Shown here: piece by piece, positions 21,088 to 33,320 of the stretch | How the letters are laid out: each line of letters opens with the position of its first letter | Numbering within the stretch: the first letter of the stretch is position 1 | Assembly (NCBI GenBank): GCA_030142905.1 | Contig: JASJOG010000002.1 | Location: 5,899,001 to 5,963,000 of the forward strand | DNA length: 64,000 bases | Origin: Heliopora coerulea | Lineage: Eukaryota; Cnidaria; Anthozoa; Scleralcyonacea; Helioporidae | Reading direction: 5' to 3' | Translations under genes and position numbers: made by a program | Notes under the pieces: generated by a model | Seen by the model: only the letters and a program-made list of their open reading frames with translations | Told to the model about the DNA's origin: nothing | Database searches by the model: none

Positions 21088-21948
21088 CTTTGGATTTTAA
21101 TATAGCTCCAGTTATGTTATAAAGGCTAAAATCACCTGAATTAGAAACATTGGAGATCTTTACACCTTTTATCACGTTCACCTGCTGGAAAGTTAACGGG
21201 TACATCGATGCATAGTCTCCGAGATTAATGTTAAAGATTTCCAACAGTACTTCAATTACACTGGTATTCTTTAATTGGCTAAGTGCAACGTCAAAAAATG
21301 AAGAGATATTCCGTATCGTCATCTTTTCAGTGAATACTTTTATATTTCCTTTCACTAATATTTGCTTCAATGACTTCTCATCCAGTTTCTTTAGGTCGTT
21401 CAAGGAAAGCATAGTCAACTCCTTGATTAACTTTATCTGATTGATAGTTATGTCTATGCCGGTGTTATAGCCCTCCAACATTCTTTCATACTTGCGTAGC
21501 TTAGCCAAATGACTATTGATGTAAAACATTTTTCGTACTTTATCAAATACGTCCGCTTTGTCATTCAACAGATCATCTTTAGACAAGTTAGATAATTTAA
21601 GTATCTCAGCAAAAGTTATATTGAGCTCTTGCGCTACTTCTTTACTCTTATCGTAAAGGTCCAATCTGTTTGCTTGATCCCGAAACACCTGTGTGATGGT
21701 TTCCAATCTTGTAGCATTTGCAGTTAAATTATCAACGTGGCTGACGAAAACGAGATCTTTCAAAGTAGTCCTGCTGAGAAGCTTTATTTCCTTTGGTAGC
21801 AACTGAAGATTTCGAACCAAGTCAACATCGGAAAAATAGCTTTCTCTCGTGAATAACTTTTGCAGGTTGATAAGGTCCCGCCCAGTTATGTTGGGATTTG
21901 TTTCCTCAAAAGTTTTTTTGTAGTAAGCTGTCAGGTTTCCGTTTGGTC
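21088..21948 (-). CDS. 287-codon helical extracellular module, copy 1 (diverged)
   Basis: An 861-bp phase 1-1 exon with acceptor AATTTTTAG|GACC and donor TCCAAAG|GTAAGT. It has the same length and opening pattern (VRNLQLLP, then IKLL.RTTL.DLVFVS) as copies 2 and 3, but is clearly diverged throughout, for example DLYDKSKEVAQELN versus DLYYKTRALAQELN. It splices in phase to the EGF-SEA exon. Its age contrasts with the near-identity of the adjoining trypsin exon to the other trypsin exons. Function unknown; many N-glycosylation sequons suggest an extracellular location. Confidence 0.75.
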
Positions 21949-24424
21949 CTAAAAATTAAGCCGATACCACTGATTACTTCGATTATGTTATTAGAAGAAA
22001 AACTCTAGTTCATCTGGTTTGACGCATTTTTTCGGTCATTGGAAGGGCAAATGTATGAAGATAAAGATGAGGATCACGATGGTCGTGAGGAGGGATAAGG
22101 GTTTGGGTAAGAACGAGGGGTAGAATAAAGCTGCACATGAAGATGAAGAGAAGATGAAGTTAAGAATAAGAATGAAAATATCAATGAAGATGGAAACGAA
22201 TACAAAATGTTCACAAGGGGGAAAATGAGGATTAAAAGTACAGAGACGAATACAAAAATGTCCATGAGGGTGCAAATGAGGATAAAGAGGAATTTCTCGT
22301 ACTTGTTGGAAAAGAATTAATAGTTACCCGTGAATGTGTTTTTTCTAACTCGAAGAGCTGCATGGGATAGGTACGATGGGTGATCGTTATTATTGCTGTG
22401 GTTATTTTTTTTTGCTATCGTCATGTACCCTTTGAGATTAAGTCTGTGGATTGTTTGATTTGTTGGAGTTCGGAAATGAAGAATAAAGATGAAAACGAAC
22501 ACAAAGATGTGCACGAGGGTGCAGATTAGGATAAACATGTGACGGAAAAGAAGGAACAGAAATGGACCGACGATCTGGAAGCGGATAGGGACGGTGACGG
22601 AGACAAGCACACTTGCAAGTAGAAACATGATAGGAGGGAAACGTCTGTGATCCACGTGTTGCCTTTAGTTTTTGTTTTAAAGTACATAACATACAAAACT
22701 CTATTTTGGCTACTCCTAGAAAATTTATTTATATATTTAAGGATCTATGAAAATGAACTTGTTCAAAACGACATTTAACAAATCCTTCAAAATTTCCTGT
22801 CGAAAAAACAGTTTTCTGATGGAGACTTTACTTGAAGGTATGTTTTAACGTTTTGGTGTAAATTTTTTTCTTTTTTTCGTCTTTCTCTATTATTTCCATT
22901 TTGTTCTTTCATTTGTTCGTTTGCTCAAGATGTTCTTGACGCAAGGCACTGAACGTCAAAGGGTTAACCAATAAAAATTCAAATCAAATTCAAAGTTGTT
23001 TAAAAGTTGGTTATAAATATGATAAAACCAATTATTTTTCTATACCGCAACCTAAAATACCAAAATATTGCCGCATATCCATCGACAGCAATGAGTAAAA
23101 GTATTCAAAAATTAGTGAAGTTGAGTGAAGATTAAAGTAAACGGGTCGAACCCTGGAGAATTGGTACATGCTGTTGATGGTAGTCATGACCGCCATTGAG
23201 ACCGTCGAAACGTCAGTCACCAACAGTCTTTCTCAAAACGGCTACACTAACCAAGACGATCTAGCATCACGTACAAGTATTATTTAAAAATTAATAATTG
23301 AGAGATTGATGGAATATTTATATTTCCAAAAGTGGCACAGACCGATAATGTCAAATTTTGTGATTTAGTATAACAATAAACTAACGCTTCTGCGTTCGTA
23401 TTGTCTTATTCTCCAGGTCAAGGTTGGTTAGAATTCATCAAGAAAATACCATAGTTCTACAATCCTGGCCACAAATTCCTGGGATAACATCGCAAATGAT
23501 TCCCTGCAAATTGCACCAAAGACAAAAGAAGGAACATCACTTCCTTCCCTTCCACTCTTTTTCCCCTCCCCTTCCTCTTACCCTTCCCCTTCCCCTTCAC
23601 CTCCAACAATGTTGCTTCATCCACCAGATTATGCTGGCTTAGTCACATGCAATCTGGCACCAGGGTCCCAACCAGGAATTTCGAAGGTCAGGGATCGGAT
23701 GGTAGCAATCAAGTCACCGTCGGGGCGATTTTCATCATTTCTAGTGAAATAGATCTACGTTGCTTTGGGAAATGAGGGCAAAAAGCTTTCACAAATTGCG
23801 CACAAATAAGATTTTCCCCTATGAGGGCAGGGGTAGCGACCCCTTCAAGCCCCCTCTAGTTGCGCCCCTGGAGACATTTGTGGTATTTTCAGTTCACTTA
23901 TGACCGCAAAATCTACCGTAACTCAAGTTATACCCTTTCCGTTTGCCGTCGACAGACGGTAAACGCTTGCCCTGGGAATGTGACATTCAAGACGAAAATT
24001 TGTCAAAAAACTCCCAACATCGATAGGGAAATAGGGTATAAAGCACAACAATTCTTAAGTGTTGTCCACATATTATTGGCCAAGATTGACGTTTGGTACT
24101 TTGAACTTTCCTTTAGAAAAATTTCTCATGCAATTTGACGTATTAAAATAATATTTCATATGTGAATCGTTTCAATTCCAAACACGCAACGAAAGTTTCA
24201 TATATGGGGCACCACTGCTATCTGGCGAACTTTGTGAAAACTATTGCCTAAGATTTTGAATTCCTAGATACTTTCATTACATTTGGCTTTATATGTGAAA
24301 AACGCAATCTAACATTAACAAAGTTAATATTATTGACAAATACAACAGCCAATCTGTCATCATCGACAATCGAATCGGAATTACATCGAACCACTGCATC
24401 TTACTCTGCAGCACCATTACTTAC
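21949..24424. other. Intron between trypsin exon 1 and module exon 1
   Basis: Contains purine-rich DNA (22050-22640), a CGTCGAAACGTCAG repeat end near 23200 and a transposon-like stretch at 23640-23880. That stretch (GAGGGCAGGGGTAGCGACCCC) is related to 30070-30105. No exon found. Confidence 0.5.
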
Positions 24425-25222
24425 CTGCTTGAATTGCTCTGATAAATGGCAAAAGAACCTTGATATCACTGTATACACCATATTTATTTGGTTGTCCACA
24501 ACCTTGTCCCCACGCCATTATTCCCACTTGCGTCCAGGTACCATTCCGCTCACACTGTAATGGTCCTCCACTGTCGCCATAACAACCATCGGTTCCACCG
24601 ATTGGAAAGCCAGCACAAAGGAATCTGTTTGGGATTGTACCATTATAAGATACATTCCTGTTACAGTCTTCGAAGGAGACTAAATCTAGTTTGGCCTCCT
24701 TTAAAACCGGTGAGCGGTTATAAGTAGAATTATTTATAATGTTTCCCCAACCAGCAAGATAACATGTGTCTCTCTTTGTAAAATTAGTGCCTTTTTCAGG
24801 AAGACAGACCGCTCGAACTTGTTCTGAAAAATCTAAAGGCTGTGCCAGCTTAATTAAAGATATATCATAATCTCCTGGTAAATCATCATTCCCGAGAATG
24901 TACTTGGGGTGAATAAACACATGAGAGGGCTGAATTTGATATTCATAAGTGTCAATAACATTCAACTTATGATCAGCGACACGATACGTATAGTTTTCAA
25001 GTGGAAAAAGTGTATCTCCAGATAGGAAACAATGGCCAGCACTTAAGAGCCATTCTCGATCAATAATAGATCCTGCACAATCCTGCTTCAAATCCGTTTT
25101 ATTAATGAAATTGACAATCCATGGCCAAGAATTCATTTCTGCGTCACTTCCACCAATTACTCTCCTTACTCGGTGGTGCTTATCTTCACTTTTGTTACGA
25201 ATACCACAGCGGAATGATTGAA
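24425..25222 (-). CDS. Trypsin-domain exon, copy 1 (3'-most)
   Basis: A 798-bp phase 1-1 exon with a full S1 protease: RVRR|VIGG activation, SAGHC, YDISL and GDSGGP motifs, and the S1 Asp. It differs from copies 2 and 3 by only a few residues, such as INKTDLKQDC for INETDSKQQC and DFSEQ for NFSEQ. The donor reads GCAG|GTAAGTAATGG. The downstream intron is unrelated to that of copies 2 and 3 right from the splice site, while the upstream intron is shared with copy 2 and contains the same Penelope-like fragment. All catalytic residues are intact, so there is no sign of decay. Confidence 0.9.
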
Positions 25223-25440
25223 CTAAAACAAAACCAAAAGAGACACAAGGGATATATGTTATTCTCATTCTAAAATTTGATTGGAAAAATAATGGAACTT
25301 TAACGCCCAGTATCCGATTTGTTGGACACCTCAGAACAAAAAAATAAACAAGAGAACAAAGCAAAAACAAAGATCGCAGAAAGAAGAAAAGAAAAAATTA
25401 TTCAAAATCGTTGCGATTGAATGACCAGGCGGGAATCTCA

Positions 25441-26640
25441 TACGTAAAATAAAAATAAGTGCCCAGCACAAAACGCGAAACAAAGCCATGACAAATAGAC
25501 AAAATAATTAATTAAGCAAAAGAGTAACGTTTCGTTGCAACCAACAACATCATCAGAGTGACCGGATACATTCTTAAATTACAATATATAGGTAGCTAGA
25601 CGGATTATATTACATGACACATACGAGACAATAAATTGACAGCATGAAAAGTTAGCGCGGAAGTTAGATATGCGGGAGGGTTAGACTAAAAAAAGAGGGA
25701 CAGACCCGATATTAACGTTGAGGGGTCTAGTTTGCGAATAAGAAGGCTTTCTCGAATTAATAGTTCAGAAGATGAGATGCAAGCGGATAGGATACGGAAG
25801 TCGTTTATTGAAGCTGGAGGACCGGTTTCAGAAACATGAGCGAGGATGTTGGAAGGAGAAGGATTAGCACGTTCTTTTCCTGTCAGAGGAGAGGATGAGA
25901 CTCGCGGGTGGAAATGACAGGCTGTTTGCCCAACATACAATGCGTTACAGCATTGGCACTTAAATAAATAAACTACGCGAGATCTCAAACCCTACGGAAG
26001 CCTGCCCTTGACAGGAAAGAAATGGCCGAGACGTTTTGTTGCACGGAAGACAAAGCGGATGGTGATATGTGTAAAAGCCGACGAACAGAGATTTTGTATT
26101 TGGGTGCGAATCTGGAGACTGTGAAGGCCAGTGAACGGAATGTAGAAGTAAATAATTTTCTTGGGAACTATGAAAGAAATAGGTCTGGGATCGAACATTT
26201 TATTAAGAAATCAATTTATGCATCTATTCCAAAGTTGGCTGGGATAACCATCATGACTAAAAATCCTTTCGAACTTTTCAATTTCTAAATGAAAGTTTTC
26301 ATATGTAGAACATATTCTGAAGAATCTATTAAGAAGCGTAAGGATTAAACCTTTTCTGTATTGAAGTGCTATAAAAGTATGGAAATTTGTAAACAATCCT
26401 GAAAGTGTTGGCTTTTGATAATCTGAGATAGAAAACGAACCATTGCATCGGATGATTTCAATGTCAAGAAAGGAAAGCATGTTGTTTGTTTCAACTTCAG
26501 AAGAAAATTTTATGCTGGAATGCTGTTCATTGAAAAAATCAAGAAATAGGTTAACGTGTTTACGTTCGTGGAATAACAAAAAACAATCAACATTACGACG
26601 ATAATAAACAGGTTAAACAATTGGTTAAACAATTGTTCTT
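25441..26640 (-). mobile_element. Penelope-like element fragment, copy A
   Basis: Read on the minus strand: RT thumb region (LSFLDIEIIRCNGSFSISDY, with GLFTNFHTF), then a linker, then GIY-YIG-type VVYLFKCQCCNALYVGQT, then LDPSTLISGLSLFF and stop at 25686. The motif C region reads RRNVDCFLLF where an intact element has RRYIDDCFVIF, so one catalytic Asp is gone. In-frame stops separate the pieces. 5'-truncated and dead. It lies in the intron upstream of trypsin exon 1. The right-hand inverted tail seen in copy B has been deleted here. Confidence 0.82.
25521..25564 (-). ncRNA. Hammerhead ribozyme-like motif, Penelope-like copy A
   Basis: On the minus strand: CTGATGA (25550-25556), stem II GTTG/CAAC, GAAA (25530-25533), palindromic ACGT and a GTT triplet. 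The core is canonical. Stem I between GGTCACT and ACTCT is poor in this tail, though GGTC can pair with GACC in the inverted tail at 34524 of copy B. Confidence 0.5.
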
Positions 26641-26649
26641 CTAACATCA

Positions 26650-28150
26650 TAGTGGTGATGGTAGAAGTGACAGTAGTTATGATATTAGTGCTGATAATGG
26701 TATTGTGAGAGTGGTGTTGCAGTTAGATATTGATGGTCGTGCTTGAACTTGAGGTAGCGGGTGTATTTGTGGCGGTGGCAGCGCAATATAAGTCGTAATG
26801 ATGAAAGTTGTCATGGTAGGAGTAATGGTAGTAATGGTAGCTGCATGTGGCCATTTTATTCATTTCAGTCGTGCCCATCATCAGTGTCAAGATAAAGATC
26901 GTGTGCCGGCAAAACACCTGATTCAATTTCGAATTGGTATGGTTTAAAATCTGTTATGTGAAATTTTGTTGTACGAAACATCCATTTTACGTATGAAATT
27001 AAACAGTAAGAAAAAAAAACCTGAAAAACTTTCACACCTGAAGTTTTGGTTTCACATATGAAACTGGAAGATTTTCACTTATGAAAGTGCTTTCCAGTAT
27101 AGTGGAGAGCCAAATATTTTTGAGGTGACACAGGTGCTGGTGTCGAAAAGGTTTGCATCTATATAATCAAGTTAAGAGGTGCACGCACCCTCAGGATTTT
27201 TGTGTAAAATGAATATTAATTGCATTATCCAAGTCACCATTATCGTCAATTTTACGGTATAAACTAAGACAAGTATTTGTTAAGAAAGCGCTGTTTGTAA
27301 ATGCCGCCGCTAGTGTCAGTGTAAAAGCACTTGTATAAGTAGTAGTGACGGTGAAAGTAGCAGTGGCCGTGGTTGAGATGGAGATCGTGTCCTACTCTTG
27401 GACGTGGTAGGGCGGTGGCGATAAATTAAAGCGACAGTATTTTCAGGGTAGTGGGAATTTGATGGCAGTGGCGAAGCTAAGCATAGCAACCGGTCATGCT
27501 ATGAAAATTCAACATTAGCTTAGCATAGCATCAAGTCACGTTATGATTTGCGATATTTGTTAATAAGCCATGTACATCCCCCAACGCAATGGTTACTATA
27601 TAAAAATGAAAGAATTAGTGGTCAAGGTAGTGATTATGTTAAGCATGATTAGAAATTGAAATGAAATAGTGTTATAGATATGTCTTGGTTGATACCTTAA
27701 TATTGTACCTAATTTTATGTTTGCATAATATGGTCCGGTTGCTATCCATAGATCATCTTAAATTTGCTTTTTCTAGCTTCACCACAGGGTGATGGTGACA
27801 GAGGTTACAGATGTTGCGTTCTGAAATTATGCAAGTGCGAGATTGAAGTCATGAAGTCTTCAGAAAATGTTTCTAAACCTCAGACGCGGATGGAACGGGT
27901 AACCGGATGATGACCACCAAAGAATCTGAGTATTTACTTATTGAAGCACAGATGGAGAGCAATGGTTACAGAGGCTACAAATGAACGTTGAATATTAATA
28001 TAACGGACGTAAGAACTTGGAGCTATGACAGGCGATACACGAAGGTCCGCGTATCGTCGGTGGTGGTATAGTGTTAAAGTAGCGACCGCGGTAGTTGCAA
28101 TGGAATCGGTGATTGATAGCGGTGGTGTTAGCTATCATTATACGAATACT
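26650..28150. repeat. GTGGTGATGGT-type low complexity (unit A)
   Basis: Purine/GT-biased degenerate trinucleotide repeats on the plus strand, continuing thinly past 28 kb. The matching stretch in unit B is 34780-36480. The 159-codon open frame at 28171 (and at 36491) comes from this bias and has no recognisable domain. Confidence 0.6.
26945..27095. repeat. TTTCACATATGAAA palindrome cluster (unit A)
   Basis: TGTGAAATTTTG, TACGTATGAAATT and TTTCACATATGAAACTGG in close succession. Duplicated at 35265-35395 in unit B. Confidence 0.55.
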
Positions 28151-30395
28151 TGTGGAACTGATGGAGGAGAGTGTTCTATGTAAATATTTGCGCTATAACT
28201 GGTGTTAGTGCAAAGGCTGGTGCATGTGATGTCCATGAGGTGGGGTTGCATGTGCCAGTAACATGTGTGGTAAGGGTATTGGCAGTGGTAATATTAGGGC
28301 TGTATAGTCCTGGTCATCATTGTGCTAATGATTGTGGCAGAGATCTTAATAGTAGTATTGAGAATTTCAATGCAGCGGCTTTACTCGGCACTATCATGTT
28401 AGCAATGTTTGTCGAAATTAGTGATGATTGCAGCGTTGCTAGACAGCCTTATAGTTGGTGGTCATTGACAGGTTGTCGTTGCTTTCATATGGTAAACAGT
28501 AACTCACACTTAATATTGCTTAATAAATGTCAGTACGCCCAGCATTACAGCCATTTAAGTCCCAACATTAGATTGCGAATGAACAGTTTCCAGGTCTGCA
28601 GGAAAAGATTTAGAGAAAAAAATCTTAAGGAGGCTACTTACACTTTCTGATTTTTCGCAAGCGATCATGTCTTTAATAGTCTTTACTGTTTTAACTGGGT
28701 GTAAGCTATAAACTTCTTAAACTCAGTAACAATTTATAAAGCAAAAACAACAGAACTGCATAGTTAATCAGTATTTAGAAATCGGAGGAAGATTACAGCT
28801 GCATTTTGTCAACTCTCGGCTGGATTTTCGCCTGAAATGCTAGTTTGCTTGAGAAGTAATTTCAACACACGTTAAATGTTTTTCCTCTGATCTCAGAATA
28901 CCTCGAAACTCATTAAAAAAGCTCGGCTTCGCCTCGTTTTTAAACTCGTTTCTCTGTATAAAAAAATCGGAGGAAGAATTCCAACTCGTGTTAGAAATAT
29001 AACTTCTGAAATGTTTTCTCACTCATTTCCCAGAAAACTTATTCTAAAATTTGGTTGATTCATTTTAATCAAAGAAATGTTCCCACATTTTCAATTTTTA
29101 GGAGAAGGTAGTTCGTAGAAATATGTTAACAGCATTAAAAAACTCATTAACATTTCATGAGGGAAATACAAGGAGAATTCATAATCCTGTCGTGTCTTTA
29201 AACGTGATAAAAACACGCTTACTTTCCTCCTCAAATTTTTGCCGTTTAGAAAACGTTGATTTTCAAAATTTTTTCACGAATTAGGTTATTGAGGAGTTCG
29301 TTTTTTAAGTCATCTAAAAAACTCGAAGTACGTACTTTATTGGGTCTAAACCGTGTTCTGAAAAAGCGCTCCAGCTGGTTTTTTAAACATTTTAGGAATT
29401 AAAAAACCCATCGGATTTACTTTCGACCTTTTTCAATAGTTGCTGATTATCTTGTTGAATTGATATATGAAATATTAATGATGTACTACCTGCCTGATTT
29501 TGGTGTTACAAGAGCTGTCATGCTTAAGTATATTATAATTAGCTTATTATAAGCTTTCGTCAGGTGGCTATGGCAGATGAGAACTTGGGTTATATTGGAC
29601 GTTCATCATTCATTTTTGAAGAAGCACGATATGCAGGGCTGTCGGAAAGGGTGGGATGTGAGTGTAAGACTCCTCCCAATATTTGTTGGTGATTAAATTC
29701 AGGTAAATTACAAGATGATTCAAACTAATATTCAGGTAAACTACAAAACAACTCATTTGGGAACTAATTGTCAACAGAAGGAGAAGTCATTAAGTGATTC
29801 AAACGGCAAAAGACCTTTCTGTTGGTTGGAATCCGGGAATACCAACGGACGACCATTCCACAGTGGTTTCCTGTTCCAGGCATTTTAAGAACAGAAACTT
29901 TGTGATCCTGTGGGGTGAAACCAGGAACTTTGAAGACCGGGTAACGCACGGATGTATCAAGGCACCTTAGACGCAATTTTGATCATTTCGAGCACAGTAG
30001 ATCTAAGTGGTTTGTAGGAATGACGTCGGGAAAACTGCTGCTAACAGGGCACACATATGACCTCCAACCTAAAGGGCAGGGGTGGCCATCCCCTAACCCC
30101 CTCTAGATAAACAGGATCGATTTTCAGGTATATAACAAATAACTTCGAAAATCAGGTGAATCTTTGCTTGACACCCCCATTCGTCGGTTTTCATGGACCT
30201 GATGATATACTTCCGGTCTGTCCATCGAATATACAAAACCTTTGAGTTGCTTACATAATTGGCTTGAAGACTGTATTTAAGTGTTTTTATTCGCATCTAC
30301 GAAAAAACCCAAAAAATATGCCTACTCTTGTTTCTGAATCTTCCGTTCCTAATTCAAAAGTCTAACGCCAAGCAAGGACTTTTTGAAATCTCCTC

Positions 30396-30426
30396 CATTA
30401 ATCTAACGGAGCCCGTTAGATTAATG
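30396..30426. repeat. Perfect 14-bp hairpin (unit A)
   Basis: CATTAATCTAACGG, spacer AGC, then its exact complement. Repeated in unit B at 38716-38746. Confidence 0.8.
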
Positions 30427-30790
30427 TGTCGGGAATAGAAACAGTGTCGCTTATTGTATAAGTTTTTGCGATGTGTATAAGTTCGACATATTTAAAGCAG
30501 CAGAAGATGCCGAAGGTCCGCTGTAACCATAAAAAGCTTTAAGATTATTACTAAATGAAAAAAAAGCTCCTTAACTCCTTCAACCCCTTAACCCCCAGAC
30601 AACTCCTTAACTCGAAGAGAACTCATTAACTCCAGGACAGCACCAAGGAGCCACTTTAAGCGGACTGATTTACACCAAGTTACATGCATAATGTTTGCCT
30701 AATATCTCTGGGTACATTTGGAGGATTGTTATTCAGTTAACGATTCAGTGGAAATTTTACGACATTTCATTTCAATTATATTTACGAATT

Positions 30791-30976
30791 GCCGGTTCCC
30801 CTTATTACGTCAGCTGAATACAACTACCAGATTACTTTGCGTTTTCTATTCATTTTCATGCAAACATTGAATTCTCAAGGCGAATGAAAAAACAATTTGC
30901 TGCAATTTGCATTACAGGTGAGATTTCGAAAAGCATTCTGGAGTTGTATTTAGCAGATTTATAAAGGGAACCGGCC
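30791..30976. mobile_element. Palindromic MITE, GCCGGTTCCC ends (unit A)
   Basis: GCCGGTTCCC and GGGAACCGGC ends with inner CTGAATACAACT/AGTTGTATTTAG pairing. About 186 bp, in the intron after module exon 2. Confidence 0.75.
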
Positions 30977-31104
30977 ATTGCATGGAAGGCTCTAGGATGG
31001 GATAAATTGAAAGAAATTAAGAAACGTGCGACTGATAAATCTTACACAATATTTTAAAATGCAAATCAGACAACCAATATTTGAGTTATGTAAAGAGAGC
31101 TTAC

Positions 31105-31965
31105 CTTTAGACTTTATTATGGCCTTCGTTATGCTATATAGACTTTGATCAAATGAGTTGGAAACAGAGGATATTTTTACTCTCTTTGTCATATTTAATT
31201 GTGCAAGGGTTAGCTGATGCAGTGAAGCAAAGTCTGCAAGGCTGATGCCCAAGATCTCCGTCAGCACTTCAGGGACACTCATATTCTTCAGTTGGTCAAG
31301 TTTGATGTCAAAAAATGCAGAGATATTCCGGATCGCTATATTTTCAGTAAACACTCTTCTGTTTTGATTTACTAACATTTGCTTTAGCGAATTCTCGTTC
31401 AGTCTTTTCACGTCATCCAAGGAAAGCGCATCGAAATTCATGGTAATATTTAAGCCATTGATCACTATTGGGATGTTGGCGTTGTAATCCTCAAGTGTTT
31501 CTTTATATTCGCGTAGTTTGTTCAGGTGGGTGTTGACATAAAACGTTTTTCTTATTTTATCCAGAACGTCCGCCTTGCTGTTGAATAGATCATCCTTCGA
31601 CTGGTTAGATAATTTAAATACTTCAGTAATGGTTATATTAAGCTCTTGAGCCAGTGCTCTTGTTTTATAATAAAGGTCCAATCTATTTGCCTGCTCGAGA
31701 AAAGTCCGCGTGATGTTCAACAAAGTCGTAACGTTTCCTTTTAAATTGACTTTGTTGCTGACGAAAACAAGATCCCTCAAAGTTGTCCTGTTTAGAAGTT
31801 TTATTTGGTTTGGTAGCAACTGAAGATTCCGAACCAAGTCAACATCGGAAAAGTAGCTTTCATTGGTAATGAGTTGGTAAAGATTAATTGAGTCTCGTCC
31901 TGTTACGTTGGGATTTGTTTCTGCAAATGACTTTTCGTGGTAGGCTGTGAGGTTTACATTTGGTC
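31105..31965 (-). CDS. 287-codon helical extracellular module, copy 2
   Basis: An 861-bp phase 1-1 exon, near-identical to the exon at 39424-40284 and encoding the same protein as far as I compared. The few differences are silent, for example around 31740 versus 40070. The acceptor (TTTACAG|GACC) and donor (AAAG|GTAAGC) are conserved. The conventional open frame extends upstream of the first internal start-like codon to the acceptor, adding NVNLTAYHEKS and related residues, so the exon rather than an ATG defines its start. Family not recognised. Confidence 0.75.
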
Positions 31966-32304
31966 CTGTAAATAAATGTCATACTGCTGGTTATTTTAAT
32001 TCTGTTATTGGGAGGAGGAAGACGAAGATATAATGAGGTTGAGGATTATCACGAGCATAACAATAAAAACTAAAAATAGTTCACTCGCAAAAATCTTATC
32101 GACTATTAGCTGACCAATTGAGTGGCAAAGAGCAGTTCGGGTGTACCCCACATACACACAGTTCCAAGAGCTAGAATTATTACTTCATCATTCAAACTAT
32201 GTTACATCAACAAAATTCACGTATGTAAGGGTCTTACAACGCCCATCATGCTATCAAGTATTTATGCAAGCTGCATTGAAGTCCCGTCCAAACCTATTGT
32301 TTAC

Positions 32305-33102
32305 CTGCTTGAATTGCTCTGATAAATGGCAAAAGAACCTTGATATCACTGTATACACCATATTTATTTGGTTGTCCACAACCCTGTCCCCACGCCATTA
32401 TTCCCACTTGCGTCCAGGTACCATTCCGCTCACACTGTAATGGTCCTCCACTGTCGCCATAACAACCATCGGTTCCACCGATTGGAAAGCCAGCACAAAG
32501 GAATCTGTTTGGGATTGTACCATTATAAGATACATTCCTGTTACAGTCTTCGAAGGAGACTAAATCTAGTTTGGCCTCCTTTAAAACCGGTGAGCGGTTA
32601 TAAGTAGAATTATTTATAATGTTTCCCCAACCAGCAAGATAACATGTGTCTCTCTTTGTAAAATTAGTGCCTTTTTCAGGAAGACAGACCGCTCGAACTT
32701 GTTCTGAAAAATTTAAAGGCTGTGCCAGCTTAATTAAAGATATATCATAATCTCCTGGTAAATCATCATTCCCGAGAATGTACTTGGGGTGAATAAACAC
32801 ATGAGAGGGCTGAATTTGATATTCATAAGTGTCAATAACATTCAACTTATGATCAGCGACACGATACGTATAGTTTTCAAGTGGAAAAAGTGTATCTCCA
32901 GATAGGAAACAATGGCCAGCACTTAAGAGCCATTCTCGATCAATAATAGATCCTGCACACTGCTGCTTCGAATCCGTTTCATTAATGAAATTGACAATCC
33001 ATGGCCAAGAATTCATTTCTGCGTCACTTCCACCAATTACTCTCCTTACTCGGTGGTGCTTATCTTCACTTTTGTTACGAATACCACAGCGGAATGATTG
33101 AA
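32305..33102 (-). CDS. Trypsin-domain exon, copy 2 (chimeric)
   Basis: A 798-bp phase 1-1 exon. Catalytic His, Asp and Ser, the S1 Asp and the RVRR|VIGG activation site are all intact. The start of the exon (TTCAATCATTCCGC, giving VQSFRCG) and its upstream intron match copy 1. From the INETDSKQQC stretch onward it matches copy 3, as does the downstream intron. The exon is therefore a recombinant of copies 1 and 3, with a switch point in the roughly 100 bp between those markers (about 32987-33090). This marks the junction of the 8.3-kb tandem duplication. The reading frame is undamaged. Confidence 0.88.
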
Positions 33103-33320
33103 CTAAAACAAAACCAAAAGAGACACAAGGGATATATGTTATTCTCATTCTAAAATTTGATTGGAAAAATAATGGAACTTTAACGCCCAGTATCCGATTT
33201 GTTGGACACCTCAGAACAAAAAAATAAACAAGAGAACAAAGCAAAAACAAAGATCGCAGAAAGAAGAAAAGAAAAAATTATTCAAAATCGTTGCGATTGA
33301 ATGACCAGGCGGGAATCTCA

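Larger units (their letters stand above)
26641..31104. other. Intron between module exon 2 and trypsin exon 1
   Basis: Low-complexity DNA, then AT-rich DNA with CTCATTAAAAAA-type motifs (28660-29420), a transposon scrap (29860-30110), a perfect hairpin and a MITE. No exon with coding character was seen. The equivalent in unit B is 34523-39423. Confidence 0.5.
24425..32304. repeat. Tandem segmental duplication, unit A
   Basis: Holds trypsin exon 1, the Penelope-like fragment, a GTGGTGAT-rich low-complexity stretch, and module exon 2 with its introns. It matches 32305-40623 almost base for base. Differences seen are scattered single bases, a 12-bp indel near 27479/35762, and about 435 bp missing at 26641 relative to unit B. 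Confidence 0.9.

Noticed and set aside
24333..24727. Plus-strand ORFs over the trypsin exons
   Set aside because: Antisense shadows of the conserved protease coding sequence.
28171..28650. 159-codon plus-strand ORF (and its duplicate at 36491-36970)
   Set aside because: Lies in GT-rich low-complexity intron DNA, has no domain, and is intact twice only because the duplication is recent.
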